Part shown: piece by piece, positions 28,271 through 38,659 of the stretch
Numbering within the stretch: position 1 is the first letter of the stretch
How the letters are laid out: every line of letters starts with the position of its first letter
NCBI RefSeq assembly: GCF_000690905.1
Contig: NZ_JMCL01000059.1
Coordinates: forward strand, 161,281 to 225,280
Direction of reading: 5' to 3'
Origin: Pseudomonas sp. Ant30-3
GTDB taxonomy: Bacteria; Pseudomonadota; Gammaproteobacteria; Pseudomonadales; Pseudomonadaceae
Length of the DNA stretch: 64,000 nucleotides
Notes under the pieces: generated by a model
What the model was told of the DNA's origin: nothing
What the model saw: the letters and a program-made list of their open reading frames with translations, nothing else
Database searches by the model: none
Position numbers and translations under genes: made by a program

Positions 28271-28304
28271 GGTGAAGGACCTTTCGCTAATGGTGCTTGG
28301 AATA

Positions 28305-28352
28305 ATTATACTGGCCGGTATGTTATTAATAGCAAACTCACCAGTCCAGTAT
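28305..28352. promoter_or_regulatory. mexJ promoter -10 and paired MexL-type operator sites
   Basis: In the 94-base divergent gap, a near-palindrome ATACTGGCCGGTAT (28308-28321) and an inverted copy of its half (CCAGTCCAGTAT, 28341-28352) face each other. A perfect TATAAT box on the minus strand (28305-28310) overlaps the first site, so a bound repressor would cover the mexJ promoter; the second lies just before mexL. MexL is known to repress both mexJK and itself; the exact operator here is inferred from symmetry. Confidence 0.6.
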
Positions 28353-28364
28353 TAAAAGCGAATA

Positions 28365-29009
28365 ATGTCGAACAATCTTCCAACCTCGAACGGTCCGGGA
28401 CGCCCCAAGGATCTGGCCAAGCGCCAGGCGATCCTCGATGCGGCAAAAATTCTCTTTCTGACCAAGGGTTACGCGAGCACCAGCATGGATGCCGTAGCAG
28501 CCGAGGCTGGCGTGTCAAAGCTGACCGTCTACAGCCATTTCAACGACAAGGAGACCTTGTTCTCGGCTGCGGTTGTCGCCAAGTGCGAGGAGCAATTGCC
28601 TAAGCTGTTTTTTGAATTGCCCGACGGGATCAGCGTGGAAGCGGTGTTGATGAACATTGCGCGAGGCTTCCACCATCTGATCAACAGCGACGAATCGGTG
28701 AATCTGCATCGGTTGATGATGACGTTGGGTAGCCAGGATCCGAAGCTGTCGCAGATTTTTTTCGAGGCGGGGCCCCAGCGCATGCTGCAGGGCATGGAGC
28801 GGCTACTGAGCAAGGTTGATCAGATTGGCGCGCTGAGCATCGACAAGCCGCACAACGCTGCCGAACATTTCTTTTGCCTGCTCAAGGGTGCGGCGAATTT
28901 TCGGCTGTTGTATGGCTGCGGCGAGCCATTAACCGGCGACGCGGCGGAGAGCCATGTGCAGGAAGTGGTCGGGTTGTTTATGCGGGCGTATCGACCAGCG
29001 ACAGCCTGA
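28365..29009 (+). CDS. mexL: TetR-family repressor, MexL-like
   Basis: A 214-residue TetR/AcrR regulator. The N-terminal DNA-binding domain covers about residues 18-66 with the helix-turn-helix SMDAVAAEAGVSKLTVYSHF, and the C-terminal helical domain is the AcrR type (ANFRLLYGCGEPL). Gene position, divergent from a two-gene RND operon beside plsB, matches P. aeruginosa mexL, whose product represses mexJK and its own gene. The short leader (ATG soon after the operator half-site) fits autoregulation. Confidence 0.83.
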   Translation: MSNNLPTSNGPGRPKDLAKRQAILDAAKILFLTKGYASTSMDAVAAEAGVSKLTVYSHFNDKETLFSAAVVAKCEEQLPKLFFELPDGISVEAVLMNIARGFHHLINSDESVNLHRLMMTLGSQDPKLSQIFFEAGPQRMLQGMERLLSKVDQIGALSIDKPHNAAEHFFCLLKGAANFRLLYGCGEPLTGDAAESHVQEVVGLFMRAYRPATA

Positions 29010-29038
29010 CGACTTTCGGTCGTCCCGGCTGGCCCCTT

Positions 29039-29107
29039 CGCGAGCAGGCTCGCTCCCACATTTGATCTTCACTCGACACACATCCAGTGTGGGAGCGAGC
29101 CTGCTCC
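29039..29107. repeat. REP-type inverted repeat with GTTCCGACGA tail
   Basis: Arms 29039-29060 and 29088-29107 (TGTGGGAGCGAGCCTGCTC) are inverted. Just after comes GGGCGGCGTTCCGACGA (to 29124), a tail that recurs at 57690 and 62038 in the other orientation. Confidence 0.85.
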
Positions 29108-29140
29108 GGGCGGCGTTCCGACGAAGGAGGCGACGCGGTC

Positions 29141-29923
29141 TCAGGGCTTCAGCGCCTTCTTCGGATAAATATCATACCGACTGGATTTGCCATCCAGCGC
29201 ATGGCTCGGTTTCGGCCCGGCAATGCACGGCGCCTTGCGCGGTCGCTTGACTACCACTCGGTGGCTGGCCAGCGCCAGCGCAGCTTCAAGCAAGGCCGGC
29301 GCGTCCGGGTCATCGCCCACCAGCGGTCGAAACAGGCGCATTTCCTTCTTCACCAGCGCAGTTTTCTCACGGTGCGGGAACATCGGATCGAGGTAGATCA
29401 CCTGCGGCGGCTCCCCTTGCCAGTTGCGCATCACCTCGATCGAATTGCCCTTGAGCAAACGCATCCGCGCCACGATCGACGCCACCTCGAAATCTTCGGC
29501 GCCGCGCGCCAACCCGTCTTCGAGCAAAGCACCGATCAGTGGCTGACGCTCGATCAGGCTCATCTCGCAACCGAGACTGGCCAGCACGAACGCATCTTTG
29601 CCTAGCCCCGCCGTAGCATCCAGCACCCTTGGCCGCACGCCCTGCGCGATGCCGACAGCTTTTGCGATCATCTGCCCCGTGCCGCCACCGAACAACCGGC
29701 GATGCGCCGCGCCACCCTCGACGAAGTCCACCCGCACCGGCCCCGGTGCGTCCGGCCCCAGTTGCTGCAGTTGCAACCCGTGTTCACCCACCTGCAAGGC
29801 AAATTCACCATCGGCGACCTGCAGCGGCAGCTCCAGGCGCTCGGCCCACTGCTCGGCCTGGACCTGAAATGCCGTGCTCAGGGCTTCGACATGGATGCGG
29901 CAAGCCGCAGGTTGCTCAATCAT
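29141..29923 (-). CDS. rsmJ: 16S rRNA (guanine1516-N2)-methyltransferase RsmJ
   Basis: SAM-dependent methyltransferase of 260 residues that modifies G1516 of 16S rRNA in E. coli. Motif I is [19 protein letters not shown]; the substrate-amine motif is [19 protein letters not shown] (DPMFPH in place of DPPY, as in RsmJ). [15 protein letters not shown] is also characteristic. The ATG at 29923 gives [15 protein letters not shown]. It stands alone, convergent with mexL, the REP element separating them. Confidence 0.92.
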   Translation of the reverse strand: MIEQPAACRIHVEALSTAFQVQAEQWAERLELPLQVADGEFALQVGEHGLQLQQLGPDAPGPVRVDFVEGGAAHRRLFGGGTGQMIAKAVGIAQGVRPRVLDATAGLGKDAFVLASLGCEMSLIERQPLIGALLEDGLARGAEDFEVASIVARMRLLKGNSIEVMRNWQGEPPQVIYLDPMFPHREKTALVKKEMRLFRPLVGDDPDAPALLEAALALASHRVVVKRPRKAPCIAGPKPSHALDGKSSRYDIYPKKALKP

Positions 29924-30016
29924 GGGAAAACACGCTCAAAAAATTAATGATCGGCGAAAACGGCCGATAACAAAACTAACGAGCATTTTGCCAGAGCTGG
30001 GCGTCGACCGAGAAAA

Positions 30017-30637
30017 ATGTCAGACATTCAACCTACATTCACAGGCTTCATTTCGCCCTACGGCGATTACAGCCTGCGAAATACCCAAGCGCTGAGCGGT
30101 GTCAGTCACCTGTGGCAGGATTTCTTTGCCCGGGCGCTGGCCGAGCAGTCGGGGGATGTGCTGCCGAAATCGCTGAACTTCCCGCCCGTAGATGTCGAAA
30201 GTCCGCAAGAACCCACCGTCGGCAGCGAGCTGCTCGCGCACATCGTCTCGCAGCGCGAATGCGATGTGACAGAAACCCGGGTCAAGCCGCCTGAGCCGTT
30301 ATTCCTGCCGATTGCCGAGTTCGAGATGGAGCTGGCCGACAAGCCTTTCCCACCGTTCCCGGCCGACGAGATCGTTGCTCAACAGAAGCAACAGGACTTC
30401 GAAAGCAGCTGGGTTCGCCCGATCGTGCTCACTCACGGCCAGCCAATGCCAGTACCTGGCGCGGCACCGCAACCACGTTCGCTGCACCTGCCTATCGCAG
30501 AATTCGAAATGGACCTGCTCGACAAACCTTTCCCGCCGTTCTCGTCCGAAGAGCTGGTGGAACAACAGAAGAACTTCGATTTCGACATCGGCTGGGCGCG
30601 CCCGATCGTGCTGCAGAACCTGCGCATCGCCGCCTGA
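30017..30637 (+). CDS. conserved hypothetical protein with two 44-residue repeats
   Basis: A 206-residue acidic, proline-rich protein with no signal peptide or membrane segment. Residues 95-138 and 156-199 are two ungapped copies of one 44-residue unit, identical at about 30 positions. The unit reads LPIAEFEM-x-L-x-DKPFPPF, then E-x-V-x-QQK, then W-x-RPIVL. The invariant FEM, KPFPPF and RPIVL boxes suggest a short folded module or docking motif. The N-terminal third (ISPYGDYSLRNTQ...HLWQDFFARAL) is unrelated. I do not recognise a characterised family. It is divergent from rsmJ and convergent with the extensin-like gene. Confidence 0.8.
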   Translation: MSDIQPTFTGFISPYGDYSLRNTQALSGVSHLWQDFFARALAEQSGDVLPKSLNFPPVDVESPQEPTVGSELLAHIVSQRECDVTETRVKPPEPLFLPIAEFEMELADKPFPPFPADEIVAQQKQQDFESSWVRPIVLTHGQPMPVPGAAPQPRSLHLPIAEFEMDLLDKPFPPFSSEELVEQQKNFDFDIGWARPIVLQNLRIAA

Positions 30638-30640
30638 ACC

Positions 30641-31336
30641 TCAACGACAGACCGACCACGGGCCGACATCGAGATGAAAGTGATTGCGATGGGCGGCGTT
30701 GTAATCCGGGCTCAGCACCACACTGAACGTGTCACAAGCGCCGTCGCGAACCTGGCGGAGAAATTTCGCGTCCTGATTATCCTTCGGCCAGTCCTTCAGC
30801 ACATTGATGGCGCGGCCGTCGGCCAGACGAAATCCGGCGATGTCCAATGCATCGGCACTGGCATGCTGACTGCGCCGGCCGTTCTCGCGACCGTAAACGT
30901 TGCGACAGGCGAAGCTGCCCAGATGATCGACGCGGCTCACCGATTGGCCGTACATCGCCTGAGCCGCCGGTTGCAGGGCGTGGCGCTCGAACAGCGCAAA
31001 CGACACCGCCAATTGGCAGCTGGCGAGGAAGCTGCTGCTCAGCGCCACCTCGCCACCCTGCACGCGTAACGTGTTGGTCAACGGGCATTTCGCGTCGGGA
31101 CTGTCGGCCTGACGGGCCACGCGCAGGCCTGAAGTGCTCAGGACCTGATCGCACAGTTGCGGGTCACCGCGCAGTTGCATCAGTTTATAGCGCGTCAGAA
31201 AGTTGGGATCGGCCCTGACGTCCAGCGGTGCCCACGGATTCCACTGCGGCGGCAGCGTGAGCCAGCCTCGCCAGACGCTCAATGTGGCGCCGCCAATGAT
31301 CAATACCATCAGCCATAGGCCCCAACGAAACCGCAT
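30641..31336 (-). CDS. extensin-like C-terminal domain protein, membrane-anchored
   Basis: A 231-residue protein with one N-terminal membrane anchor (about residues 4-22) and an extensin-like C-terminal domain (Extensin-like_C) occupying most of the rest. The hallmark stretch is SFACRNVYGREN...SQHASADALDIAGF, followed by VLSPDYNAAHRNHFHLDV. The histidines and aspartates in H-A-S-A-D-A-L-D and N-H-F-H-L-D resemble the metal site of D-Ala-D-Ala carboxypeptidase-like (LAS) peptidases, so a cell-wall hydrolase role is possible but not proven. It starts 2 bases after the stop of the PEP-mutase-family gene, so the two are one transcript. Confidence 0.85.
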   Translation of the reverse strand: MRFRWGLWLMVLIIGGATLSVWRGWLTLPPQWNPWAPLDVRADPNFLTRYKLMQLRGDPQLCDQVLSTSGLRVARQADSPDAKCPLTNTLRVQGGEVALSSSFLASCQLAVSFALFERHALQPAAQAMYGQSVSRVDHLGSFACRNVYGRENGRRSQHASADALDIAGFRLADGRAINVLKDWPKDNQDAKFLRQVRDGACDTFSVVLSPDYNAAHRNHFHLDVGPWSVCR

Positions 31337-31338
31337 CT

Positions 31339-32160
31339 TCAGCCCTTGAACAATTGATTGGCCTGCGCGAAAGGCATTGAGCGCGAGGTGAAGCCGAAGG
31401 TGCCGGACGTCTTGACCTCTTGAGCGGCGCGAAAGAACTCGCCATACGCGGCCAGCGCAAACGCAGACCCGACGCTGATTCGTTTGACGCCCATTTCACT
31501 CAACTGCTCGACCGTCAGTTTCAGCCCGCCGGACATCAGCACGTTGACCGGTTTGGGTGCCACGGCACGCACCACCGCCAAGACATCTTCAGCACTACGC
31601 AGCCCCGGCGCGTACAACACATCGGCGCCGGCGTCGGCAAATGCCAGCAAGCGGCGAATGGTGTCGTCCAGATCAGGATTGCCATGCAGGAAATTCTCGG
31701 CCCGCGCCGTGAGCGTAAAGGGGAATGGCAAGCTGCGGGCGGCGGCGACGGCGGCTTCGATGCGCGCAACGGCGTGCTCGAAACAGTAGATCGGTGCGTC
31801 TTCGCGGCCCGTGGCGTCTTCGATCGAACCGCCAACGGCCCCTGCATCCGCAACGCGCAAGATACTCTGTGCGCATTGCGCCGGGTCATCGGCGAAGCCG
31901 TTTTCCAGATCGACTGCCACCGGCAGATCGGTGGCGGCGACGATGGCCCGAACATTGGCCAACGTATCGTCCAGCGTCAGGCCACCATCCGGTCGGCCTT
32001 GAGAAAAGGCGTAGCCAGCGCTGGTGGTCGCCAATGCCTCGAAACCAAGGCTGGCGAGCATTTTTGCCGAGCCCGCGTCCCACGGGTTGGGAATGACAAA
32101 CGCCCCGTCGCGCTCGTGCAGGGCTTTGAACGCTTGGGCTCGAAGGGTTTGCGCATCCAT
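31339..32160 (-). CDS. isocitrate lyase/PEP mutase superfamily protein
   Basis: A 273-residue TIM-barrel protein of the PEP mutase/oxaloacetate decarboxylase/methylisocitrate lyase superfamily. Visible are VIPNPWDAGSAKMLASLGFEALATTSAG, the metal-binding VAVDLENGFADDP, IEDATG and ADVLYAPGL. The KKCGH loop of true isocitrate/methylisocitrate lyases is missing, so the reaction (C-C or P-C bond chemistry on a 2-oxoacid) cannot be fixed. It is co-directional with the extensin-like gene (2-base gap) and lies 32 bases after the DUF72 gene. Confidence 0.85.
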   Translation of the reverse strand: MDAQTLRAQAFKALHERDGAFVIPNPWDAGSAKMLASLGFEALATTSAGYAFSQGRPDGGLTLDDTLANVRAIVAATDLPVAVDLENGFADDPAQCAQSILRVADAGAVGGSIEDATGREDAPIYCFEHAVARIEAAVAAARSLPFPFTLTARAENFLHGNPDLDDTIRRLLAFADAGADVLYAPGLRSAEDVLAVVRAVAPKPVNVLMSGGLKLTVEQLSEMGVKRISVGSAFALAAYGEFFRAAQEVKTSGTFGFTSRSMPFAQANQLFKG

Positions 32161-32192
32161 TGGCAGGCTCCTGAAGTAGGGATGAGGACGCC

Positions 32193-33050
32193 TCAGAGCA
32201 AGCCAAGTTGTTCGGCGGCGGGCTCTCTGTATAACTCAGGCAGCGGCGGCAGGCCAGGCAAACGCAGCATCAGTTGTGCGTGAAAACGTTGCGCGAGTTT
32301 CGCTGCTAACAGATTGTCGGAAGTGTGCAGGAAGATGTAGGGCGTGCGCCCCTCTTCAATCCATTCAGCGAATTTCTGGACCCAAGGCTCGAGGAATGGA
32401 TCATTGGCGTCCAGCTGCGGATGGCCAATAAAGCGCACCTGCGGAAACTGCGTGAACGCGGCCGGCCGCGGCGGAACTCGGGGTTTCTGTGATTGCGCGT
32501 GCAGCACGGCGGGGTCGGTCGATGTGCAGCTGAACAGTGCGCGCGGGTCCAGGCAAATGCGTTCGACGCTACGCTCAAGCAACAGCCGATTGAGCGCGCG
32601 CTCGGCGTCACCCTTGGCGAAAAATTCATCGTGGCGTACTTCGACGGCCAGGGGTCGGTCAACGGCTTCGATGAACGCCGCCAGTTCGGGCAAGCGTTGC
32701 GGCGTGAAGCCTTTCGACAGCTGCAACCACAGCGGCGACACGCGAGCGCCCAACGGACTGAGCAAGTTAAGGAACGTTTCGGCGTTGGTGATTTGTTCGC
32801 GCAAATCTCCGCCGTGGCTGATGTCGCGAGGAAACTTGGCGGTGAAGCGAAAATGCTCCGGCATGACCTCGGCCCAGCGCTGCACCGTGGACGCAGCCGG
32901 GCTCGCGTAGAAGGTGGTATTGCCCTCTACGGCATTAAATATTTGCGAGTAGTAATTGAGGAATTCAGCAGGCTTTGCATCAGGCGGATAAAGGTAATCA
33001 CGCCATGCGTTTTCACTCCACGACGGGCAGCCGAGGAAGTAAGGCAGCAC
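32193..33050 (-). CDS. DUF72 domain protein
   Basis: A TIM-barrel-like DUF72 (YecE-like) protein of about 285 residues with FLGCPSWSE...W at the N-terminus, NAVEGNTTFYASP, RFTAKFPRDISH, LWLQLSKGF and LAVEVRHDEFF. The function of the family is unknown. The start is uncertain: GTG 33050 gives the usual MLPYFLGCPSW and lies two bases after the preceding stop codon (coupled), whereas ATG 33092 would add 14 residues overlapping the preceding gene. No strong ribosome-binding site favours either. Confidence 0.85.
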   Translation of the reverse strand: MLPYFLGCPSWSENAWRDYLYPPDAKPAEFLNYYSQIFNAVEGNTTFYASPAASTVQRWAEVMPEHFRFTAKFPRDISHGGDLREQITNAETFLNLLSPLGARVSPLWLQLSKGFTPQRLPELAAFIEAVDRPLAVEVRHDEFFAKGDAERALNRLLLERSVERICLDPRALFSCTSTDPAVLHAQSQKPRVPPRPAAFTQFPQVRFIGHPQLDANDPFLEPWVQKFAEWIEEGRTPYIFLHTSDNLLAAKLAQRFHAQLMLRLPGLPPLPELYREPAAEQLGLL

Positions 33051-33052
33051 CG

Positions 33053-33358
33053 TCAGATGTACAGGTCGAGACCCAGCACATCCGCATCCCAATCGACAAA
33101 ACCGGCGGTGCTGAGGTAGCTGGCCAGTGCCATCGCGACACTTTTGCTCATGGCGCGGTGGTAAAGCATGTCTTGCTGACGGGCCGGGAGGTTGCTCAGG
33201 CGTTGCGCGGAAGCCTTGGCGGCACGAGCGGCCATTTGCTCTTCGGAGGGAAATTCCAGTTCGCCATCGATATCGATGGAGTCGTCCTCGACCACACGCC
33301 CTCTGGCAGGCTTGCGCTTGATGGGGTAGGACTGGGAGGAAAGGCCGTCTATACGCAT
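33053..33358 (-). CDS. conserved hypothetical protein
   Basis: A 101-residue basic-to-acidic small protein (MRIDGLSSQSYPIKRKPARG...). It has a disordered N-terminus rich in S, K and R, an acidic segment (EDDSIDIDGELEFPSEEQ), and a helical C-terminus (ARQQDMLYHRAMSKSVAMALASYLSTAGF). The ATG at 33358 is preferred to an upstream in-frame ATG at 33415 for its GAG-containing leader and more natural protein. It is the first gene of a minus-strand run with the DUF72 gene immediately after. No function is known to me. Confidence 0.7.
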   Translation of the reverse strand: MRIDGLSSQSYPIKRKPARGRVVEDDSIDIDGELEFPSEEQMAARAAKASAQRLSNLPARQQDMLYHRAMSKSVAMALASYLSTAGFVDWDADVLGLDLYI

Positions 33359-33502
33359 AACGTCAAGGCTCGGTATCAATGATGGCAGTTTAGTGGCGCG
33401 CAGCACACTTCGCAAACAGCCGAGTGATAACTAGAACACAGAAATACGAAAAGGTTTAAAAACGGGGGGAGAAACTGACGATTGGCGTTGGATGTGAGTC
33501 CG

Positions 33503-33594
33503 CCATCGCGGGCAAGCCCGCTCCCACAAGGTCTGTGTCGTTCACCAATTTGCGGTCGACTCGAAACCTGTGGGAGCGGGCTTGCCCGCGATGG
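33503..33594. repeat. REP-type perfect inverted repeat
   Basis: Perfect 26-base arms at 33503-33528 and 33569-33594 (TGTGGGAGCGGGCTTGCCCG type) with a 40-base spacer, between tsaB and the gene at 33053. Confidence 0.9.
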
Positions 33595-33614
33595 GGCCGA
33601 CTCGGTCTGCCAGA

Positions 33615-34289
33615 TCAACGCGCTTTCGGGGTTGCCACTTTATCGCGCAGATAAACCGGCTGAGCGTCATCTGCGACGATCGCTTCGCCGCGCTCCCAGG
33701 CAAATCGCGCCAGGGTCAGCAAGTCTTCGGCATGCGGCAACATCGCTGCATCCTGGCCACTCAGATTGACGGCGATGCGTTCGGCATACCCCCAACCGGT
33801 GCCCGCACCGAACCATTCGCCGCTGGTATCGGCGGGCAGTCCTGCCGCTTCCGGTGGCAACACTGCTTCATTGCCGACCAGACGCATTTCCCCGTTCGTT
33901 TCGCGGTAGCAGCCCCAATACACTTCATCCATGCGCGCATCGATGGCGGCAGCGACCTGGCTGACACCGTGTTCGCGATAAGCCCGCTGCGCCAGCACGG
34001 CGAGGTTTGATACCGGAAGAACCGGACGATCCAGCGCGAACGCCAGCCCTTGCACCACGCCAACCGCAATTCGCACCCCGGTAAACGCGCCCGGTCCACG
34101 GCCGAATGCAATCGCATCCACCGCCTGCAATGTGGTGCCAGCGTCGGCGAGCAGTTGCTGGATCATCGGCAACAACTTCTGCGCGTGCAGGCGCGGGATC
34201 ACCTCGTAATGGCTCGTAACCTTGCCGTCATGCAGCAAGGCAACGGAGCAAGCTTCAGTCGCGGTGTCCAGGGCCAGCAAGGTGCTCAT
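33615..34289 (-). CDS. tsaB: tRNA threonylcarbamoyladenosine biosynthesis protein TsaB
   Basis: TsaB is the inactive ASKHA-fold partner that binds and organises TsaD during t6A37 synthesis on ANN-decoding tRNAs. The 224-residue product begins MSTLLALDTATEACSVALLHDG and has IPRLHAQKLLPMI and AFGRGPGAFTGVRIAVGVVQGLAF, the standard family signatures; no further metal-binding ligands of TsaD are present. The ATG at 34289 was preferred over one 20 codons upstream, which falls near the adk terminator. It lies after adk in the same direction but behind a strong hairpin. Confidence 0.93.
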   Translation of the reverse strand: MSTLLALDTATEACSVALLHDGKVTSHYEVIPRLHAQKLLPMIQQLLADAGTTLQAVDAIAFGRGPGAFTGVRIAVGVVQGLAFALDRPVLPVSNLAVLAQRAYREHGVSQVAAAIDARMDEVYWGCYRETNGEMRLVGNEAVLPPEAAGLPADTSGEWFGAGTGWGYAERIAVNLSGQDAAMLPHAEDLLTLARFAWERGEAIVADDAQPVYLRDKVATPKAR

Positions 34290-34336
34290 CGATGTTTCCA
34301 CAAGAAAGGTCAGAAAAAGTGCGCCAGTATAAACAA

Positions 34337-34360
34337 CTACGGCCCGCAAGCGGGCCGTAG
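34337..34360 (-). terminator. intrinsic terminator after adk
   Basis: A perfect 11-base stem, CTACGGCCCGC and GCGGGCCGTAG, with a 2-base loop. On the minus strand it is followed by TTGTTTAT. It lies 16 bases past the adk stop. Confidence 0.85.
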
Positions 34361-34375
34361 AAGATCAAGCGATAT

Positions 34376-35084
<709 letters not shown>

Positions 35085-35315
35085 TAAAAAAACAGGGTCG
35101 TGACCGCCCAAACGGCCAAAGGCTGATCAAGATACACAGCAGGCCCGGACCACACAAGCCGCCGAAAGTCGGAGAAACCCGCGCCTTGCGTGACCTTGCG
35201 AGGGGGTGCACCAAGTCGCAACCCCATCATTAACTGTCGCTTGGCAGTACTTCCCGCGCCAATTGAAAACGGCACTTGAGCCCATTACCGAGTGCCGCGC
35301 GCGCCCAGCGAAACC

Positions 35316-37946
35316 TTAGCCGGTATTTCGCAATCCAGCGGCAATCCCCGCCACAGACACCAGCAACGCCTGTTCCACGGGGCTGCCCTGCGCGACTTCC
35401 TGCTGCCGCGACCGCGCCAGCAACTCAGCCTGCAATAGATGAAGCGGGTCGAGGTAGGTGTTGCGCAGGCGGATGAATTCCAGGGTGTCGGGACTGTGCG
35501 CGAGCAGTTGCGACTGGCCAGTCAGCCCAAGCACGACAGCGCACGCCTGCGACAATAGGTCGCGTAAATGCGCACCTAAAGGCAGCAGTTCCGGCTCGAC
35601 CAGACGCTCATCGTAGGACTGTGCGATATCGGCGTCGGCTTTGGCCAGGACCATTTCCAGCATGTCGATGCGCGTGCGGAAGAACGGCCACTGCTCGCGC
35701 ATCTGCCCCAGCAGTTCGCCTTCACCGCGTTCCAGCGCCTTGCTCAGCGCCGCTTCCCAGCCGAGCCAGGCCGGCAGCATCAAGCGAGTCTGGGTCCAGC
35801 CGAAAATCCACGGGATCGCCCGCAAGCTCTCGATGCCGCCCGCGCGACGCTTCGCCGGACGACTGCCAAGTGGCAAGCGCCCCAACTCCTGCTCGGGCGT
35901 CGACTGGCGGAAATACTCGACGAATTGCGGATTTTCCCGCACCACGGCGCGGTAAGCGCTGACACCGTCTGCCGCCAATTCGTCCATCAGATGCCGCCAT
36001 TCCGGCTCGGGTGGCGGCGGCGGCAAGAGCGTCGCTTCAAGGACGGCCGCCAGGTAAAGATTGAGGTTCTGCTCGGCGATGTCCGGCAGGCCAAATTTGA
36101 AACGAATCATTTCCCCTTGCTCGGTGGTGCGGAAACGCCCCGCGACCGAACCCGGTGGCTGCGACAGAATCGCCGCGTGTGCCGGACCGCCACCACGACC
36201 CACGGTGCCGCCGCGACCGTGGAACAGCAGCAGTTCGACTTGCTGCTCGCGGCAAATATCGACCAGACGCTCCTGCGCCCGGTACTGCGCCCACGCCGCC
36301 GCCGTGGTGCCGGCGTCCTTGGCCGAATCCGAGTAACCGATCATCACTTCCTGCGGCCCCTGCAGACGCGTGCGATACCCCGGCAGCAGCAACAGTTTCT
36401 CGATAACCGGGCCCGCGTTATCGAGGTCGGCGAGGGTCTCGAACAATGGCACCACGCGCATCGGTCGCAATACGCCGGACTCTTTGAGCAGCAGTTGCAC
36501 GGCCAGCACATCGGAAGCGGCGCCCGCCATGGAAATCACGTAGGAACCCAGCGATGCAGCGGGTGCCGCTGCGATTTCGCGGCAGGTGGCGAGCACTTCC
36601 GCGGTATCGGCAGACGGTTTGAAATACGCCGGCAGCAATGGCCGACGGTTATTCAGTTCGCGCGATAGGAAGTCGATGCGCTGCTCTTCGCTCCAGTCTT
36701 CGTAGCGACCCAGCCCCAGGTAGTCGGTGATTTCGGTCATGGCGGCGCAGTGTCGAGTCGAATCCTGGCGCACATCGAGGCGCACCAGGAACAGGCCAAA
36801 CGTCACAGCCCGACGCAAGCAATCGAGCAGCGGTCCGTCCGCGATCACGCCCATGCCGCATTCGTGCAGCGACTGGTAACACAGCTCGAGTGGATCAAGC
36901 AGGTCGCGATTGTCTTGCAGCACATCGGCGCTGACGGCGGTGGCTGTGCTCAGGGAGGCGTGAGCCCAGCTACGCGTGGCGCGCAGGCGTTCGCGCAGCT
37001 GTTTGAGTACCGCGCGGTAGGGCTCGGCGCTGTCCCCGGCCTTGGCTTTGAGCGCGTCGCTGGCCTGCTGCATCGATAATTCGGCCGCCAGGTGATCGAT
37101 ATCGCGCACGAACAAATCGGCGGACATCCACCGCGCCAGCAGCAGGACTTCACGGGTAACGGCAGCAGTCACGTTCGGGTTGCCGTCACGGTCGCCGCCC
37201 ATCCACGAGGCAAAGCGAATCGGCGCCGCCTCCATGGGCAAGTGCAGACCGGTAGCGTCGTGCAGGGCCTTGTCGGCCTTGCGCAAATAGTTCGGGATCG
37301 CCTGCCACAACGAATGCTCGATCACCGCAAAACCCCATTTGGCTTCATCGACCGGAGTCGGCCGGGTGCGGCGGATTTCTTCGGTGTGCCACGCTTCTGC
37401 AATCAAGCGCTGCAGCTTTGTCTGGATCTGCTCGCGTTCGGCGCTGGTGAGGTCGCGATGATCCTGCGCGGCGAGTTGCGCGGCGATGGCGTCATATTTC
37501 TGGATCAGCGTGCGACGCGCCACTTCAGTCGGATGCGCAGTCAGCACCAGGTCGATTTCCAGTCGCCCCAATTGCCGGGCCAGCGACTCGGGTTTATGCC
37601 CCTCGGCCAGCAGACGCGCGAGCAGCTCCGGCAACACGCGCGTTTCGAACGGCGCCGGCTGCGACTCTTCGCGCCGGTGAATCAATTGATACTGCTCGGC
37701 GATATTGGCCAGGTTGAGGAACTGGTTGAACGCACGCGCGACCGGCAGCAATTCTTCCTCGCTCAGTTGATTGAGGCTGGCGCTCAGCTCCGCGTCCATC
37801 GAACCACGACGGTCCGCCTTGGCGCCCTTGCGGATCTGCTCGATCTTGTCGAGAAAGCCATCCCCGTACTGTTCACGAATGGTATTGCCCAACAGCTCAC
37901 CCAGCAGGTGAACGTCCTCGCGCAAGCGTGCGTCAATATCGGTCAT
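35316..37946 (-). CDS. ppc: phosphoenolpyruvate carboxylase
   Basis: Carboxylates PEP to oxaloacetate to refill the TCA cycle. The 876-residue product has the catalytic [12 protein letters not shown] motif (histidine near residue 138), [11 protein letters not shown], and the C-terminal [16 protein letters not shown] and [15 protein letters not shown] motifs. ATG 37946 gives the normal N-terminus [16 protein letters not shown]; the frame is open upstream but the 54 extra codons overlap the divergent gene's promoter region. Length is normal for pseudomonads. Confidence 0.96.
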   Translation of the reverse strand: MTDIDARLREDVHLLGELLGNTIREQYGDGFLDKIEQIRKGAKADRRGSMDAELSASLNQLSEEELLPVARAFNQFLNLANIAEQYQLIHRREESQPAPFETRVLPELLARLLAEGHKPESLARQLGRLEIDLVLTAHPTEVARRTLIQKYDAIAAQLAAQDHRDLTSAEREQIQTKLQRLIAEAWHTEEIRRTRPTPVDEAKWGFAVIEHSLWQAIPNYLRKADKALHDATGLHLPMEAAPIRFASWMGGDRDGNPNVTAAVTREVLLLARWMSADLFVRDIDHLAAELSMQQASDALKAKAGDSAEPYRAVLKQLRERLRATRSWAHASLSTATAVSADVLQDNRDLLDPLELCYQSLHECGMGVIADGPLLDCLRRAVTFGLFLVRLDVRQDSTRHCAAMTEITDYLGLGRYEDWSEEQRIDFLSRELNNRRPLLPAYFKPSADTAEVLATCREIAAAPAASLGSYVISMAGAASDVLAVQLLLKESGVLRPMRVVPLFETLADLDNAGPVIEKLLLLPGYRTRLQGPQEVMIGYSDSAKDAGTTAAAWAQYRAQERLVDICREQQVELLLFHGRGGTVGRGGGPAHAAILSQPPGSVAGRFRTTEQGEMIRFKFGLPDIAEQNLNLYLAAVLEATLLPPPPPEPEWRHLMDELAADGVSAYRAVVRENPQFVEYFRQSTPEQELGRLPLGSRPAKRRAGGIESLRAIPWIFGWTQTRLMLPAWLGWEAALSKALERGEGELLGQMREQWPFFRTRIDMLEMVLAKADADIAQSYDERLVEPELLPLGAHLRDLLSQACAVVLGLTGQSQLLAHSPDTLEFIRLRNTYLDPLHLLQAELLARSRQQEVAQGSPVEQALLVSVAGIAAGLRNTG

Positions 37947-38148
37947 CAGCAGTTCTCCAGCGAAAAATCCGGTCAGCCAAGACCTCAAAGAGTGCCGTCC
38001 CGGGCCGCTTCTTACAAGCAAACGACGAAGGGACTTTAAACCCTTGGCGTTAAAGCTAGTCTCAAGGGTAAGCCACACAACGGCTTTAGCCGGCCAGATG
38101 CCGGACATTCACAGGGCCTGCCACGAGCAGGAGCGCCATGAGGTCATT

Positions 38149-38481
38149 ATGAAAATCCGCGAACTTGCCCAGCATTGGGAAGAAAACGCCAAGGGTCGAT
38201 TGACCGACACCGGGTACACGATTCATCTGGACATGGAAGCGGCTGCCCGGCTGGCGGCCATTACCGAGATGTACCCCAAGCGACACCCGGAAGAACTGCT
38301 CGGCGAATTGATCGGCGCGGCGCTGGAAGAGCTGGAAAAAAGCTTTCCGTATGTGAAGGGTTCGACGGTTGTAGCCACTGATGAGGAAGGCGATCCGCTG
38401 TACGAAGACGTCGGTCCGACGCCGCGTTTTCTCGCGCTGTCCCGTCGGCATCTGCATGATTTGGTGTCGGGGGACGATTAG
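38149..38481 (+). CDS. conserved small cytoplasmic protein
   Basis: A 110-residue protein (MKIRELAQHWEENAKGRLTD...) with a helix-strand-helix beginning, the conserved-looking HLDMEAAARLAAITEMYPKRHPEELLGELI segment with arginine/proline-rich turn, and an acidic end (DEEGDPLYEDVGPTPRF). It is sometimes annotated in pseudomonads as a pilin-assembly-type protein, for which nothing here gives direct support. ATG 38149 follows AGGTC; it is divergent from ppc. No membrane segment or signal peptide. Confidence 0.75.
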   Translation: MKIRELAQHWEENAKGRLTDTGYTIHLDMEAAARLAAITEMYPKRHPEELLGELIGAALEELEKSFPYVKGSTVVATDEEGDPLYEDVGPTPRFLALSRRHLHDLVSGDD

Positions 38482-38507
38482 AAGCACTGATTGCGTCCGA
38501 CCTCAAT

Positions 38508-38531
38508 TGTAGGAGCGAGCTTGCTCCTGCA
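38508..38531. repeat. solitary REP hairpin
   Basis: TGTAGGAGC and GCTCCTGCA arms with a short internal loop form a small imperfect hairpin 27 bases after the preceding gene. Confidence 0.6.
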
Positions 38532-38659
38532 GGGTGTGTGATCGCCCAAAAATCTCACTCGAATTTCCCCGCGCGTACCCCTTCCCATCGTCAAAGTTCC
38601 CGACATAGGGCCTTGTCCAGTTGGTCGGAATTTTTTTCAGGCGATTGGCCATACTTGCT

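Noticed and set aside
35085..35315. Search for a tRNA or small RNA gene in the ppc-adk gap
   Set aside because: No cloverleaf-like arms or CCA end were found; only one hairpin is supported.
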